Assembly: GCA_900319595.1 (NCBI GenBank)
Contig: ONOZ01000108.1
Coordinates: 1 to 11,149, forward strand
Direction: 5' to 3'
Source of the DNA: an uncultured Bacteroidales bacterium
GTDB lineage: Bacteria; Bacteroidota; Bacteroidia; Bacteroidales; P3
DNA length: 11,149 nt
Position numbers and translations under genes: made by a program. The notes under the pieces were generated by a model. It searched no databases. It was not told where the DNA came from and worked only from the letters and a program-made list of their open reading frames with translations. Shown here one piece after another: positions 1 to 6,721 of this stretch (position 1 is the stretch's first letter; the number at the start of each line of letters is the position of its first letter).

Positions 1-1416
1 ACGCAGACTATTCATAATTTGCCCCATATTCAATTCGTTTTTGCCAATATAATCCATCAAAAAATCTTCTGCTTTCTGAGCCCAATCGTTATCTTCTATG
101 GAATTAAGATTTTCGGATATAACTCGCATCGTTGCACCTGTACCTTCTTTCCAACGTTTTTTCAAAGCCTTTTCTGCATATTCTATCGGAGCAACAAAGA
201 AATAGTCGCTATTGTCCCAAAGTTCCTTAGCAAAAGAACATCTTTCCTTTATAAGACTAACTATCTGCAAAACAATTTCGTAAGAAGTAACAATATTTTT
301 TTGCTCTAACTCTTTTAAAAATTCTTTTGCTAACTCGCCATCATCAACTTTTTGAAGATATTGATGATTGAACCATTTGGCTTTTTCCATATCAAATTTG
401 GCACCATGTTTTGAAATTCTGTCTATGGAAAACTTCTCTATAAGTTCGTCTATTGAAAATATCTCCTGTTCTGTACCATCATTCCAACCTAAAAGTGCAA
501 GCATATTGACAACAGCCTCAGGTAAATATCCACTTTCTCTATAACCTGAGGAAATTTCTTTTGTTTTAGGGTCTGTCCATTGCAAAGGAAATACAGGAAA
601 TCCTAATCTATCGCCATCACGTTTTGATAATTTGCCTTTACCATCGGGTTTCAATAAAAGTGGCAGGTGTGCAAATTTAGGCATATTGCTTTCCCACCCA
701 AAAGCACGATACAATGATACATGCAACGGACAAGATGGCAACCATTCTTCACCTCTTATTACATGAGATATTAGCATCAAGTGGTCATCTACTATATTTG
801 CCAAATGATATGTAGGCATTCCATCACTTTTGTATAATACCTTATCGTCCAAAAGCGAGGAGTCCATTTTTATGTGTCCTCTTATCAAATCGTCAAACTC
901 TATTATTTCTCCCTCATTAAATTTGAAACGAATAACGTATGGTGTCCCACTATCTAATAATGATTGTACCTCATCTTTACTTAATGATAATGAATTTCTT
1001 AGCGACATTCTCGTTTTGCAATCATATTGGAAAGTAGTTTTATTTGCTTCTGCCTCTGTGCGTTTAGCATTCAATTCCTCCGCAGTGTCAAAGGCATAGT
1101 AAGCACAACCTTTATCCACTAATTGCAAAGCATAATCTTTATACATTGGCTTTCGCTCGGATTGTTTATAAGGACCATACTCGCCACCAATACCAACGCC
1201 CTCGTCAAAATTGATACCCAACCATTTAAAAGCCTCTATTATATATTCTTCTGCACCCTCAACGAAACGCGTCTGGTCAGTATCCTCTATTCGCAACAAA
1301 AAATCACCCCCATTTTGCTTTGCAAAAAGATAATTATATAATGCCGTCCTTACACCACCTATATGCAAAGGTCCTGTTGGCGAAGGAGCAAATCTTACTC
1401 TTACTTTATTTGCCAT
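1..1416 (-). CDS. gltX: Glutamyl-tRNA synthetase, 3' end cut by the window edge
   Basis: Cytosolic class I aminoacyl-tRNA synthetase that charges tRNA(Glu) with glutamate using ATP. My own reading of the minus strand gives 472 codons open from the ATG at 1416 to the window edge, without an internal stop or frameshift. The N-terminus carries the class I signature, PSPTGPLHIGG at residues 11-21, in the HIGG variant normal for GluRS, followed by VRTALYNYLFA. The second ATP-binding signature is KLSKR at residues 262-266, preceded by KPDGKG. The last visible residues, MGQIMNSLR, match the start of the C-terminal anticodon-binding end, so only about 30-40 residues seem to be missing, judging by the roughly 500-residue family length. 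The ATG at 1416 is chosen because the catalytic fold begins directly after it. A TAACTTTG -7-like box lies upstream; no Shine-Dalgarno sequence is visible. Identity is secure. Confidence 0.97.
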   Translation of the reverse strand, partial: MANKVRVRFAPSPTGPLHIGGVRTALYNYLFAKQNGGDFLLRIEDTDQTRFVEGAEEYIIEAFKWLGINFDEGVGIGGEYGPYKQSERKPMYKDYALQLVDKGCAYYAFDTAEELNAKRTEAEANKTTFQYDCKTRMSLRNSLSLSKDEVQSLLDSGTPYVIRFKFNEGEIIEFDDLIRGHIKMDSSLLDDKVLYKSDGMPTYHLANIVDDHLMLISHVIRGEEWLPSCPLHVSLYRAFGWESNMPKFAHLPLLLKPDGKGKLSKRDGDRLGFPVFPLQWTDPKTKEISSGYRESGYLPEAVVNMLALLGWNDGTEQEIFSIDELIEKFSIDRISKHGAKFDMEKAKWFNHQYLQKVDDGELAKEFLKELEQKNIVTSYEIVLQIVSLIKERCSFAKELWDNSDYFFVAPIEYAEKALKKRWKEGTGATMRVISENLNSIEDNDWAQKAEDFLMDYIGKNELNMGQIMNSLR

Positions 1417-1448
1417 AGTATATATGATATTTAAATATTTTCAGTTTG

Positions 1449-1456
1449 CAAAGTTA
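1449..1456 (-). promoter_or_regulatory. Candidate -7 box for gltX
   Basis: On the minus strand this reads TAACTTTG, a perfect fit to the Bacteroidota -7 consensus TAnnTTTG. It would start transcription about 25-30 nt before the gltX ATG. I find no convincing TTTG (-33) element at 17-21 nt further upstream, so this rests on one box only. Confidence 0.45.
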
Positions 1457-1501
1457 CTAAAAATATTTATATCCTATAATATTCTATTACAAAAAGCAGA
1501 A

Positions 1502-1519
1502 ATACACAATCTTATGTAT
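1502..1519 (-). terminator. Weak hairpin plus T-run after the sulfatase-like gene
   Basis: On the minus strand, ATACAT and GTGTAT form a six-pair stem (one G-U) with a six-base loop, 10 nt after the stop codon at 1530. The transcript then runs into TTCTGCTTTTTG. The stem is short and AT-rich, so this could be a weak terminator between the gldB/sulfatase unit and gltX, or it could be chance. Confidence 0.3.
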
Positions 1520-1529
1520 CCAAATTTGA

Positions 1530-3449
1530 TTATTGTGCTATGGTTTGATTGTTTATTAGTCTATTATTATATTGCTGAATGATAGCACGTGTCAATCTTT
1601 CGTGCATTTGTACTCTCGTTACATCTTTATCTGCAATGTTGTTACGCAAATCTATATCTATTTTAGTATTAAACAATTCCGTTGCATAACCCTCACGATA
1701 TTTGCTAACATAATCCCCTATCATCAATATGTATTCACCATTAGAATAATATATATAATAATGTGGTTCAGTAGAAAATACACTCCGCCCAAAGCCAAAT
1801 ATAGTTTGCTCTGTATGAAGCATATCCGCAAGTGTTGGTAGTATATCTATCTGTTGCATTGTTTGATTGGTCATAACGCCGTGCTTCAACATTGGACTAT
1901 ATATAATAATAGGTATCTTATAAAGCCCTAATTCTGTCTGAAATTCCCTTGTTTCTGTCATAGCACTATGATCGGCTGTAATAACAAAAAGGGTATTTTT
2001 GTACCAATCCGTTTTGCTTGCACTCTCAAAGAACTTACGCAAAGCATAATCTGTATAACCCACCGTTTCATGTACAATAAGCGTACCTTTCGGAAATCTG
2101 CCCTTATGTTTTTCTGGTATAGTATAAGGGTGATGTGAAGACAACGTGAAAACACTTGTTGCAAATGGTTCAGTAAATGTATTTAGTTTTTTTACCATAT
2201 ATTGCAAAAACTCTTCATCAAATATTCCCCAATTGCCATCATAATCTTTATCGTTGCCATACTCATTTTTTCCAAAATAATCCGAATAGCCCACATGCTT
2301 TGTAAAAGAATCAAAATTCATTGTTCCATTGTATCCTCCATGAAAGAATGCCGTTGTGTAGCCAAGTGAAGAAAATAGCCCACCAATAGAAGATAATTTG
2401 TTGCCACTATAGGCCGAAGTGATATAACTCTCTTCTGTCAAGATGGGTAGAGATGACACTATGGCAGGAATACCATCTATACTCCTTTTGCCATTGCTCA
2501 TTCCATTGAAAACTATTGAATGTTTTGCCAAAGAATCTAAGAATGGCACGTAACTTGTGTTAGTCTTATTGTATGTAGAAAAATACTCGGCAGCATAACT
2601 CTCTATTATAATAACAACTATATTTGTCTTGCCAACTTGTGGTATTTCATTAAACAATGTATCTGCCCAAACATTAGAGGAGGGAGTTTGCAAAGGCGAA
2701 TATATTTTTAATAAAGTTTGCTCATCGTAATATTTTTTCAAAACAAGTCCCTGCTTACCTATTGTACGATACAAAGTAAATGGAGTATTCAAAACCAATG
2801 CTGTATTTTGTGTAGAAGCATAATTGCTCGCTTGCAAAAGACTCAACGGTCGCAACTGAAAACCTCCTCTTTGGAAAATAACTCCGATAAATACCAAAAC
2901 AATAAAATAAAAGGTATATTTGATATAATATTTCACTCCCGATATATTAACTTTTTTACTATATAATCTCCTATACTTCCAATCTAACAAACACAATACT
3001 ATATTCAATCCTATAAATATCAGTACTATATGCCAATAATCACGTATGAATTGAGGAATAAGCGAATTGAAATCCCCCCCAACGCCTAAATAGTTGAAAA
3101 TATCAAATGTCAATCTTTTAAAAGTAAAACGAAAATACCCACAATCAATTAAATTTGCAAACAACATTAGTTCCACTCCAATAAAATAAAAGATTGATGT
3201 TACAATTCTATATATATTATTGCTTTGTAGAGATATTGGCAAAAGAGAAAACAATAGGAATGGAGCCAAATAGAAACTCAAAGATGATAGAGCAAATCTC
3301 AAATTACCAAGGCATATTTTCAGAAAATCCCAAAGTGTATTGATATTGAATAGTGTTGAGTTTAAAATATAGAAAACTATCTGTGTTACAAGCAATAAAC
3401 ATAACGCTGTGATATATCTAAATAATACTAATTTGTATTGTACTTTCAT
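1530..3449 (-). CDS. LTA synthase-family sulfatase-like membrane enzyme
   Basis: Inner-membrane protein of the alkaline phosphatase/sulfatase superfamily, 639 residues. The first ~200 residues hold about five hydrophobic segments (roughly 8-30, 52-75, 82-103, 138-157, 177-194). A periplasmic catalytic domain follows from about 275 to 600. Metal and catalytic motifs are visible in order: IIIESYAAE with Glu283; GKRSIDGIPAI with Ser323 as probable nucleophile, where LtaS has Thr; FFHGG near 369; SSHHPY with His439/440; and ITADHS with Asp493-His494. Family members (LtaS, OpgB, EptA-like) transfer phosphoglycerol, phosphoethanolamine or related head groups onto lipids or glycans. A Gram-negative Bacteroidota cell makes no classical lipoteichoic acid, so the acceptor is unknown; periplasmic glycan or lipid modification is an inference. 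It starts 12 nt after the gldB-like gene, suggesting co-transcription. True sulfatase activity is unlikely: no C/S-x-P-x-R formylglycine motif was seen. Confidence 0.88.
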   Translation of the reverse strand: MKVQYKLVLFRYITALCLLLVTQIVFYILNSTLFNINTLWDFLKICLGNLRFALSSLSFYLAPFLLFSLLPISLQSNNIYRIVTSIFYFIGVELMLFANLIDCGYFRFTFKRLTFDIFNYLGVGGDFNSLIPQFIRDYWHIVLIFIGLNIVLCLLDWKYRRLYSKKVNISGVKYYIKYTFYFIVLVFIGVIFQRGGFQLRPLSLLQASNYASTQNTALVLNTPFTLYRTIGKQGLVLKKYYDEQTLLKIYSPLQTPSSNVWADTLFNEIPQVGKTNIVVIIIESYAAEYFSTYNKTNTSYVPFLDSLAKHSIVFNGMSNGKRSIDGIPAIVSSLPILTEESYITSAYSGNKLSSIGGLFSSLGYTTAFFHGGYNGTMNFDSFTKHVGYSDYFGKNEYGNDKDYDGNWGIFDEEFLQYMVKKLNTFTEPFATSVFTLSSHHPYTIPEKHKGRFPKGTLIVHETVGYTDYALRKFFESASKTDWYKNTLFVITADHSAMTETREFQTELGLYKIPIIIYSPMLKHGVMTNQTMQQIDILPTLADMLHTEQTIFGFGRSVFSTEPHYYIYYSNGEYILMIGDYVSKYREGYATELFNTKIDIDLRNNIADKDVTRVQMHERLTRAIIQQYNNRLINNQTIAQ

Positions 3450-3461
3450 TTTCGTATCCCT

Positions 3462-4511
3462 TTATTTAGCAGGTTTGTAATTAGATTTTTTTAAAATACC
3501 TTGACTATCAGTTAAATGCATAAGACTATCAAAAGATATTTTCTCTTTGTCCATAAAATTCTTAACTATCTTGTATCCTATATAATGTCCTACACGTGCA
3601 GGCGAATCACTTAACGGCTTACTTGTTGGTGCTTCGGCTGTCAAAGACATATATTTGGAGCGGTCTTTTTCATATAATAATCTATTTTCTATTATATACG
3701 CCCAAATTACTTTTTCATTATCTTCGCACCATTGCAATTGCTCGTTGGTATATCTCAATATTTGATGCAATGAATAAGAAGGAAGAATGTTTTGAGTTAT
3801 GTAAGAATACTTTCCTTCATCAATAATAGCGTCTAAAAGAGTGCAGTCAGGATTCATTTGTACGTTAGGAGTATTGATATAGATAACATTTTTTAGATAC
3901 ATACGCATAAAGTCTGATGCAATATAATCTTTATTCAAAGTGGCAGTCATATATTGTGGCATAGTGTTGTAGTACGGATTTTTCTCTATCTGAGGGTATG
4001 AATAAATGTCAAATGCAATGGCAGAATAGTCGCCGTTGGTATAGCAACGATTCTCAAAAACATAAGAATACTCGGCAGGACCTAAAATCATTGAAAAAAG
4101 TCTTTGAGGTAGTTTGATGCCTTTGCTGTGTTTTTGTAAATTAGCAAAAGCCATCGTCAAATCCTTTTCCAAAAACGACAAATCCGCATAATTTCTTTGC
4201 ACTATGTTTTGAGCATCTAATAAATACTCGTCTGTTATAAACCTTTCAATCATTTGCAAATACTCTTTATCTTCCATAGAAGCGGAAAACATTTCTGGGT
4301 ATCTAGTTTGTAAGTTTTTTAAAAACTCTTCCATATTAGGTTTTGGCACTGCAAACAACTCTCTATCAAAACGAATAATTTTTATACTCTCCTGCTTACC
4401 AGTTGTTTGATCAATAAATTTGGTTTCTTCTTTTTTATTACAACTATAAGCAAAAAGAAATATTGCTACAACACCTAAGATTTTTAGTATCTTACTTTTA
4501 ATTTTCATCAT
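3462..4511 (-). CDS. gldB: GldB-like gliding motility lipoprotein
   Basis: A 349-residue lipoprotein. A lysine-rich start (MMKIKSK) and a hydrophobic stretch at about 9-22 lead to Cys24 in FAYSC, a plausible lipobox. After the cysteine comes NKKEET, resembling the K-plus-acidic signal that can send Bacteroidota lipoproteins to the surface. GldB-type features recognised from memory are IIRFDRELF (45-53), RYPEMF (70-75), the EGKYSY stretch (232-237), the NEQLQWCEDNEKVIW region (256-270) and a C-terminal SPARVGHYIGYKIV block (303-316). GldB is essential for gliding in Flavobacterium johnsoniae, but its biochemical role is not settled, and homologues occur in non-gliding Bacteroidales. Two adjacent ATGs (4511 and 4508) are possible starts; either keeps the signal peptide. 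It leads a probable two-gene unit with the LTA synthase-like gene and diverges from the exonuclease gene. A distant paralogue of GldB rather than GldB itself remains possible. Confidence 0.82.
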   Translation of the reverse strand: MMKIKSKILKILGVVAIFLFAYSCNKKEETKFIDQTTGKQESIKIIRFDRELFAVPKPNMEEFLKNLQTRYPEMFSASMEDKEYLQMIERFITDEYLLDAQNIVQRNYADLSFLEKDLTMAFANLQKHSKGIKLPQRLFSMILGPAEYSYVFENRCYTNGDYSAIAFDIYSYPQIEKNPYYNTMPQYMTATLNKDYIASDFMRMYLKNVIYINTPNVQMNPDCTLLDAIIDEGKYSYITQNILPSYSLHQILRYTNEQLQWCEDNEKVIWAYIIENRLLYEKDRSKYMSLTAEAPTSKPLSDSPARVGHYIGYKIVKNFMDKEKISFDSLMHLTDSQGILKKSNYKPAK

Positions 4512-4535
4512 CTATCTAACTTATATATTTGATTG

Positions 4536-4543
4536 CAAATTTA
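4536..4543 (-). promoter_or_regulatory. gldB: Candidate -7 box for the gldB/sulfatase unit
   Basis: Minus-strand TAAATTTG fits TAnnTTTG and lies about 25 nt before the gldB-like ATG, giving a leader of roughly 20 nt. No clear TTTG box sits 17-21 nt upstream. The surrounding sequence is very AT-rich, so chance occurrence is possible. Confidence 0.4.
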
Positions 4544-4554
4544 CAAAATTCTTT

Positions 4555-4606
4555 TTATTGTAAATTAATTTATAATAGGAAATTACAATAACAAAATTTT
4601 ATTGTA
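4555..4606. repeat. Three copies of TTATTGTA between divergent genes
   Basis: The word TTATTGTA occurs at 4555-4562 and 4599-4606 as direct copies 44 bp apart, and at 4584-4591 inverted (TACAATAA). The first and middle copies form a perfect 9-bp inverted repeat, TTATTGTAA/TTACAATAA (4555-4563/4583-4591). The direct copies extend to TTTTATTGTA. The third overlaps the first two bases of the exonuclease -7 box. The arrangement resembles binding sites for a regulator of one or both divergent promoters, but the AT-rich background weakens the case. Confidence 0.4.
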
Positions 4607-4612
4607 CCTTTG
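4605..4612 (+). promoter_or_regulatory. Candidate -7 box for the exonuclease gene
   Basis: TACCTTTG matches the Bacteroidota -7 consensus TAnnTTTG and ends 23 nt before the ATG at 4636, predicting a short leader. A matching TTTG -33 box is not evident at normal spacing. Confidence 0.5.
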
Positions 4613-4635
4613 CAGACCTATAAAGAAACAAAAAT

Positions 4636-5187
4636 ATGTTTGATTTTACAGCAATAGACTTTGAAACAGCAGTCGGTTACATACCTTGTTCAATTGGTAT
4701 TGCTATAGTGCGTAACAATGAGGTGGTAAATGTAGAAAATCATTTGATAAAACCCATTTGCTATCCTTATTTCCAATGGTATGCACAGAAGATTCATGGC
4801 ATTCATAAAGAAGATGTAGAAAATGCCCCAACGTTTGATATTCTTTGGGAGAAAATTAAACATTATTTTGACAATACTATGCTTGTTGCCCACAATGCTT
4901 CTTTTGATATGAATGTACTTCGCCGCACTCTTGCTCACTATAAAATTCCACGTCCCCAAGCCCGTTATATGTGTTCGTATATTTTAGCAAAAAAGACCTG
5001 GAAAAACAATCAAAAATTCTCTTTAGACTTCCTTGCTGAGCAAGAAAATATAGAATTAAATCATCATCATTCCGATTCTGACGCATATGCCTGTGCCAAA
5101 CTTCTACTTAGAGAGGCAGAGGTATTGAATTGCAAGGATTTTACACAATTAAGACACATATCACAATTAAAATCATATAGATTCTAA
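4636..5187 (+). CDS. DEDDh 3'-5' exonuclease, DnaQ (Pol III epsilon)-like
   Basis: A 183-residue, single-domain exonuclease with all three Exo motifs in order. Exo I is AIDFETA with Asp8 and Glu10. Exo II is VAHNASFD with Asn87 and Asp91. Exo III is the HHHSDSDA stretch, with His144 and Asp149 in H-x4-D spacing. These acidic residues bind two metal ions for 3'-to-5' removal of nucleotides. Similar stand-alone proteins are annotated as DNA polymerase III epsilon-like or 3'-5' exonucleases. Whether this one proofreads DNA, degrades single strands or trims RNA cannot be told from sequence. There is no polymerase-binding tail, GIY-YIG or BRCT domain; residues after about 160 form only a short tail. 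It is the only + strand gene in the window and is transcribed alone, divergent from gldB and convergent with the secreted protein gene. The start is the first ATG, six codons before the catalytic strand. Confidence 0.93.
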   Translation: MFDFTAIDFETAVGYIPCSIGIAIVRNNEVVNVENHLIKPICYPYFQWYAQKIHGIHKEDVENAPTFDILWEKIKHYFDNTMLVAHNASFDMNVLRRTLAHYKIPRPQARYMCSYILAKKTWKNNQKFSLDFLAEQENIELNHHHSDSDAYACAKLLLREAEVLNCKDFTQLRHISQLKSYRF

Positions 5188-5203
5188 TACATATATAAAA
5201 AGA

Positions 5204-5237
5204 CTTGCAAAAGACAAATTCTAAATCTCTTTGCAAG
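5204..5237 (-). terminator. Intrinsic terminator of the T9SS cargo gene
   Basis: The arms CTTGCAAA (5204-5211) and TTTGCAAG (5230-5237) form a perfect 8-bp stem. Minus-strand transcription coming from 5262 passes the hairpin 25 nt after the stop codon and then reads GTCTTTTTATAT, a T-run where it is needed. Read on the plus strand, no T-run follows, so it serves mainly the minus-strand gene, though it may also slow transcription from the exonuclease gene. Confidence 0.7.
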
Positions 5238-5261
5238 CCCTCAAAATAATACATTATCCCT

Positions 5262-6155
5262 TTATTCAACAATCAATTTCTGTGCAGTTTCTCCAACCTT
5301 TATATAATATACTCCTTTTTCAAAGTCTTTTATATCAATAATTCTGTAGTAACCATTGTTATCTTTTATTTCCTTTACAATTTGACCTAAACTATTAGTA
5401 ATAACTATTTCACCTTTACCCTCTATCGTTACAAAGTCTTTCGCAGGATTAGGATAGATACTTATACTATTAGTCTGTGCTATATCATCAATACCAATTT
5501 GTTTTTTGATAACAACTTTTTTGGCAATATTACCATTTTCATCGCAAATATATTTACCAACCAAACCATCCAATACATTATCAATTATTTGAGCTTTCGT
5601 AGGTTCTACAATTTCACAACCAATCAACTCTATATCTGCAAAATCACCTATTGCGACTTTCTTTCCTTCTGATGAAAGATTTGCATTTTTAATAGTCAAT
5701 TTACTACCATCATATGCACTATACATCGCCCAACTCCAGTCGTGAGCAATAGCATCAATCTCAATAGTACAATCCTCTATTATCATGTTCTTCTCCAAAT
5801 AACCGCTAAGTATACCTACTTTTAAACTTCCAGTACCATTTATTGTTTTTGTACCACTTACGGTTTCAATATAACTAGTAACATCATTTTCCCCGACAAG
5901 AGTAATTGTTATATCTTCTACAACAGGAGGTTCGCCAAAGTAAATATGCCCTTCAATGGTCGCATTGTCTAATGTTAATGTCTTTGCTTCATGATTATAA
6001 GAAACAGAGCCGCTTATCTTCGCCCCCGTTATATTATCGCAATTGTCAGAAGTAACTTTAACACCCGCAATCGTAATACCATAATCTGTTTGTGCGTCAA
6101 TATTTCCCGCTAATGCAATAAAGAATATTGCAATAAAGATTTTTAATTTACTCAT
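5262..6155 (-). CDS. Secreted protein with T9SS type A C-terminal sorting domain
   Basis: A 297-residue exported protein of unknown function. The N-terminus MSKLKIFIAIFFIALAGNIDAQ is a Sec signal peptide with likely cleavage after about residue 21. The middle part (about 25-215) is rich in short strand-like stretches with Thr, Ile, Val and Asn, including TLTLDNATIEG, LTIKNANL and IELIGCEI, which suggests a right-handed beta-helix-like fold. I see no catalytic motif. The last ~70 residues form a Por-secretion (type A) tail: SISIYPNPAKDF (229-240), the NSLGQIVKE stretch (254-262), FEKGVYYIKVGE (278-289) and the final KLIVE. Such tails direct export through the T9SS, of which SprA, encoded further right, is the outer-membrane pore. 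The gene stands alone with its own promoter, a leader of roughly 140 nt and a terminator. Adhesin, carbohydrate-binding or other surface roles are possible but not shown. Confidence 0.88.
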   Translation of the reverse strand: MSKLKIFIAIFFIALAGNIDAQTDYGITIAGVKVTSDNCDNITGAKISGSVSYNHEAKTLTLDNATIEGHIYFGEPPVVEDITITLVGENDVTSYIETVSGTKTINGTGSLKVGILSGYLEKNMIIEDCTIEIDAIAHDWSWAMYSAYDGSKLTIKNANLSSEGKKVAIGDFADIELIGCEIVEPTKAQIIDNVLDGLVGKYICDENGNIAKKVVIKKQIGIDDIAQTNSISIYPNPAKDFVTIEGKGEIVITNSLGQIVKEIKDNNGYYRIIDIKDFEKGVYYIKVGETAQKLIVE

Positions 6156-6236
6156 TTTTTTAGTTTATTTTCTATTATACACTTATTATTTTTTTAATCA
6201 CGCAAATAAATTTATTTTTCTCCGTAAAAAATTCAC

Positions 6237-6251
6237 TAATCACGCTGATTA
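6237..6251. repeat. Inverted repeat TAATCA-CGC-TGATTA in the leader
   Basis: Perfect 6-bp arms around CGC, 82 bp before the ATG of the secreted protein gene and downstream of its predicted start site. It could be an RNA hairpin or an operator. Half of it (AATCACGC) is repeated 42 bp closer to the gene. Confidence 0.35.
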
Positions 6252-6299
6252 TTCAACTTTCTTCTAAATCATTGTTTTTCAATACGATTTTTCACTTTG

Positions 6300-6330
6300 C
6301 AAAGGTATGAAAAATTTTTGAAATAACAAA
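6300..6330 (-). promoter_or_regulatory. Bacteroidota promoter of the T9SS cargo gene
   Basis: On the minus strand, TTTG (6330-6327) is followed after 19 nt by TACCTTTG (6307-6300). This matches both consensus boxes of the Bacteroidota primary sigma factor (-33 TTTG, -7 TAnnTTTG) at proper spacing. Start of transcription near 6293 would leave a leader of roughly 140 nt before the ATG at 6155. Confidence 0.7.
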
Positions 6331-6389
6331 AAAAATGCACAAATTTTTGATTTATGCTGTACCTATCGCATTAGATAATAGAAAAAATA

Positions 6390-6421
6390 AAAGTGCTGTC
6401 TTGCTTTTTAGACAACACTTT
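6390..6421 (-). terminator. Intrinsic terminator of the mrp-nifU-pduO-DUF2795 operon
   Basis: On the minus strand the arms AAAGTGTTGTCT and AGACAGCACTTT form a 12-pair stem with a single G-U and an 8-base loop. It begins 35 nt after the DUF2795 stop codon and is followed by TATTTTTTCTAT. The wobble pair exists only in the minus-strand RNA; the plus-strand RNA would carry a C-A mismatch, which supports minus-strand function. Confidence 0.8.
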
Positions 6422-6456
6422 AAAATATATTTTTGCTCCTATTCTTTTAATAATGA

Positions 6457-6678
6457 TTAGTATTCCTCATCATTAAAAAAGAAATCGTCCTTTGTAGGAT
6501 AGTCTGGCCAAATATCTTCGATGGAGTCATAGACATCTCCTTCGTCTTCAATTTCCATTAAATTTTCTACAACCTCCATAGGTGAGCCTGAACGCTGTGC
6601 GTAATCTATCAACTCTTCTTTTGTCGCCGGCCAAGGAGCATCCTCTAAATGAGATGCAAGTTCTAATGTCCAATACAT
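6457..6678 (-). CDS. DUF2795 family small acidic protein
   Basis: A 73-residue, strongly acidic cytosolic protein of unknown function. The N-terminal half (MYWTLELASHLEDAPWPAT, then EELIDYAQRSG and MEVVENL) matches the DUF2795 pattern in which a short helical region follows a WPAT turn. The C-terminal half (EDEGDVYDSIEDIWPDYP and the DDFFFNDEEY end) is a typical acidic, aromatic tail. From memory, close homologues are near-universal and well conserved in Bacteroidales. It is the last gene of the operon, 43 nt after the pduO-type gene and before a strong terminator. It has an AGGAGA Shine-Dalgarno-like sequence, unlike its neighbours, which may permit high translation independent of the genes before it. 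No catalytic or metal-binding residues can be named. Confidence 0.9.
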   Translation of the reverse strand: MYWTLELASHLEDAPWPATKEELIDYAQRSGSPMEVVENLMEIEDEGDVYDSIEDIWPDYPTKDDFFFNDEEY

Positions 6679-6683
6679 AATTA

Positions 6684-6690
6684 TTCTCCT
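6684..6690 (-). promoter_or_regulatory. Shine-Dalgarno sequence before the DUF2795 gene
   Basis: Minus-strand AGGAGAA, with AGGAG ending 7 nt before the ATG at 6678. It is the only strong Shine-Dalgarno match that I see among the gene starts in this window, in a phylum that normally initiates without one. It supports the ATG at 6678 as the true start. Confidence 0.6.
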
Positions 6691-6721
6691 AAAATTTTTA
6701 ACCTTATATATTAAATTCTTA

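Larger units (their letters stand above)
6156..6456. other. 301-bp intergenic region with promoter, leader and terminator
   Basis: No coding capacity is convincing here. From right to left it holds the terminator of the mrp-DUF2795 operon (6390-6421), a well-spaced promoter for the secreted protein (6300-6330) and an AT-rich leader (about 6156-6293). The leader contains the octamer AATCACGC twice (6196-6203 and 6238-6245), an inverted repeat (6237-6251) and the palindrome AAATAAATTTATTT (6204-6217). Confidence 0.6.

Noticed and set aside
19..1341. Three plus-strand open frames of 72-96 codons
   Set aside because: They lie opposite the well-supported gltX reading frame, have no domain-like features and are composition shadows.
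1417..1529. tRNA or small RNA in the gltX upstream gap
   Set aside because: No cloverleaf arms or TTCGA-like T-loop are seen; only AT-rich sequence with a -7 box and a weak hairpin.
1958..2164. 68-codon minus-strand frame inside the LTA synthase-like gene
   Set aside because: It is an alternate frame of a coding region whose motifs (SSHHPY, ADHS) are encoded in the main frame.
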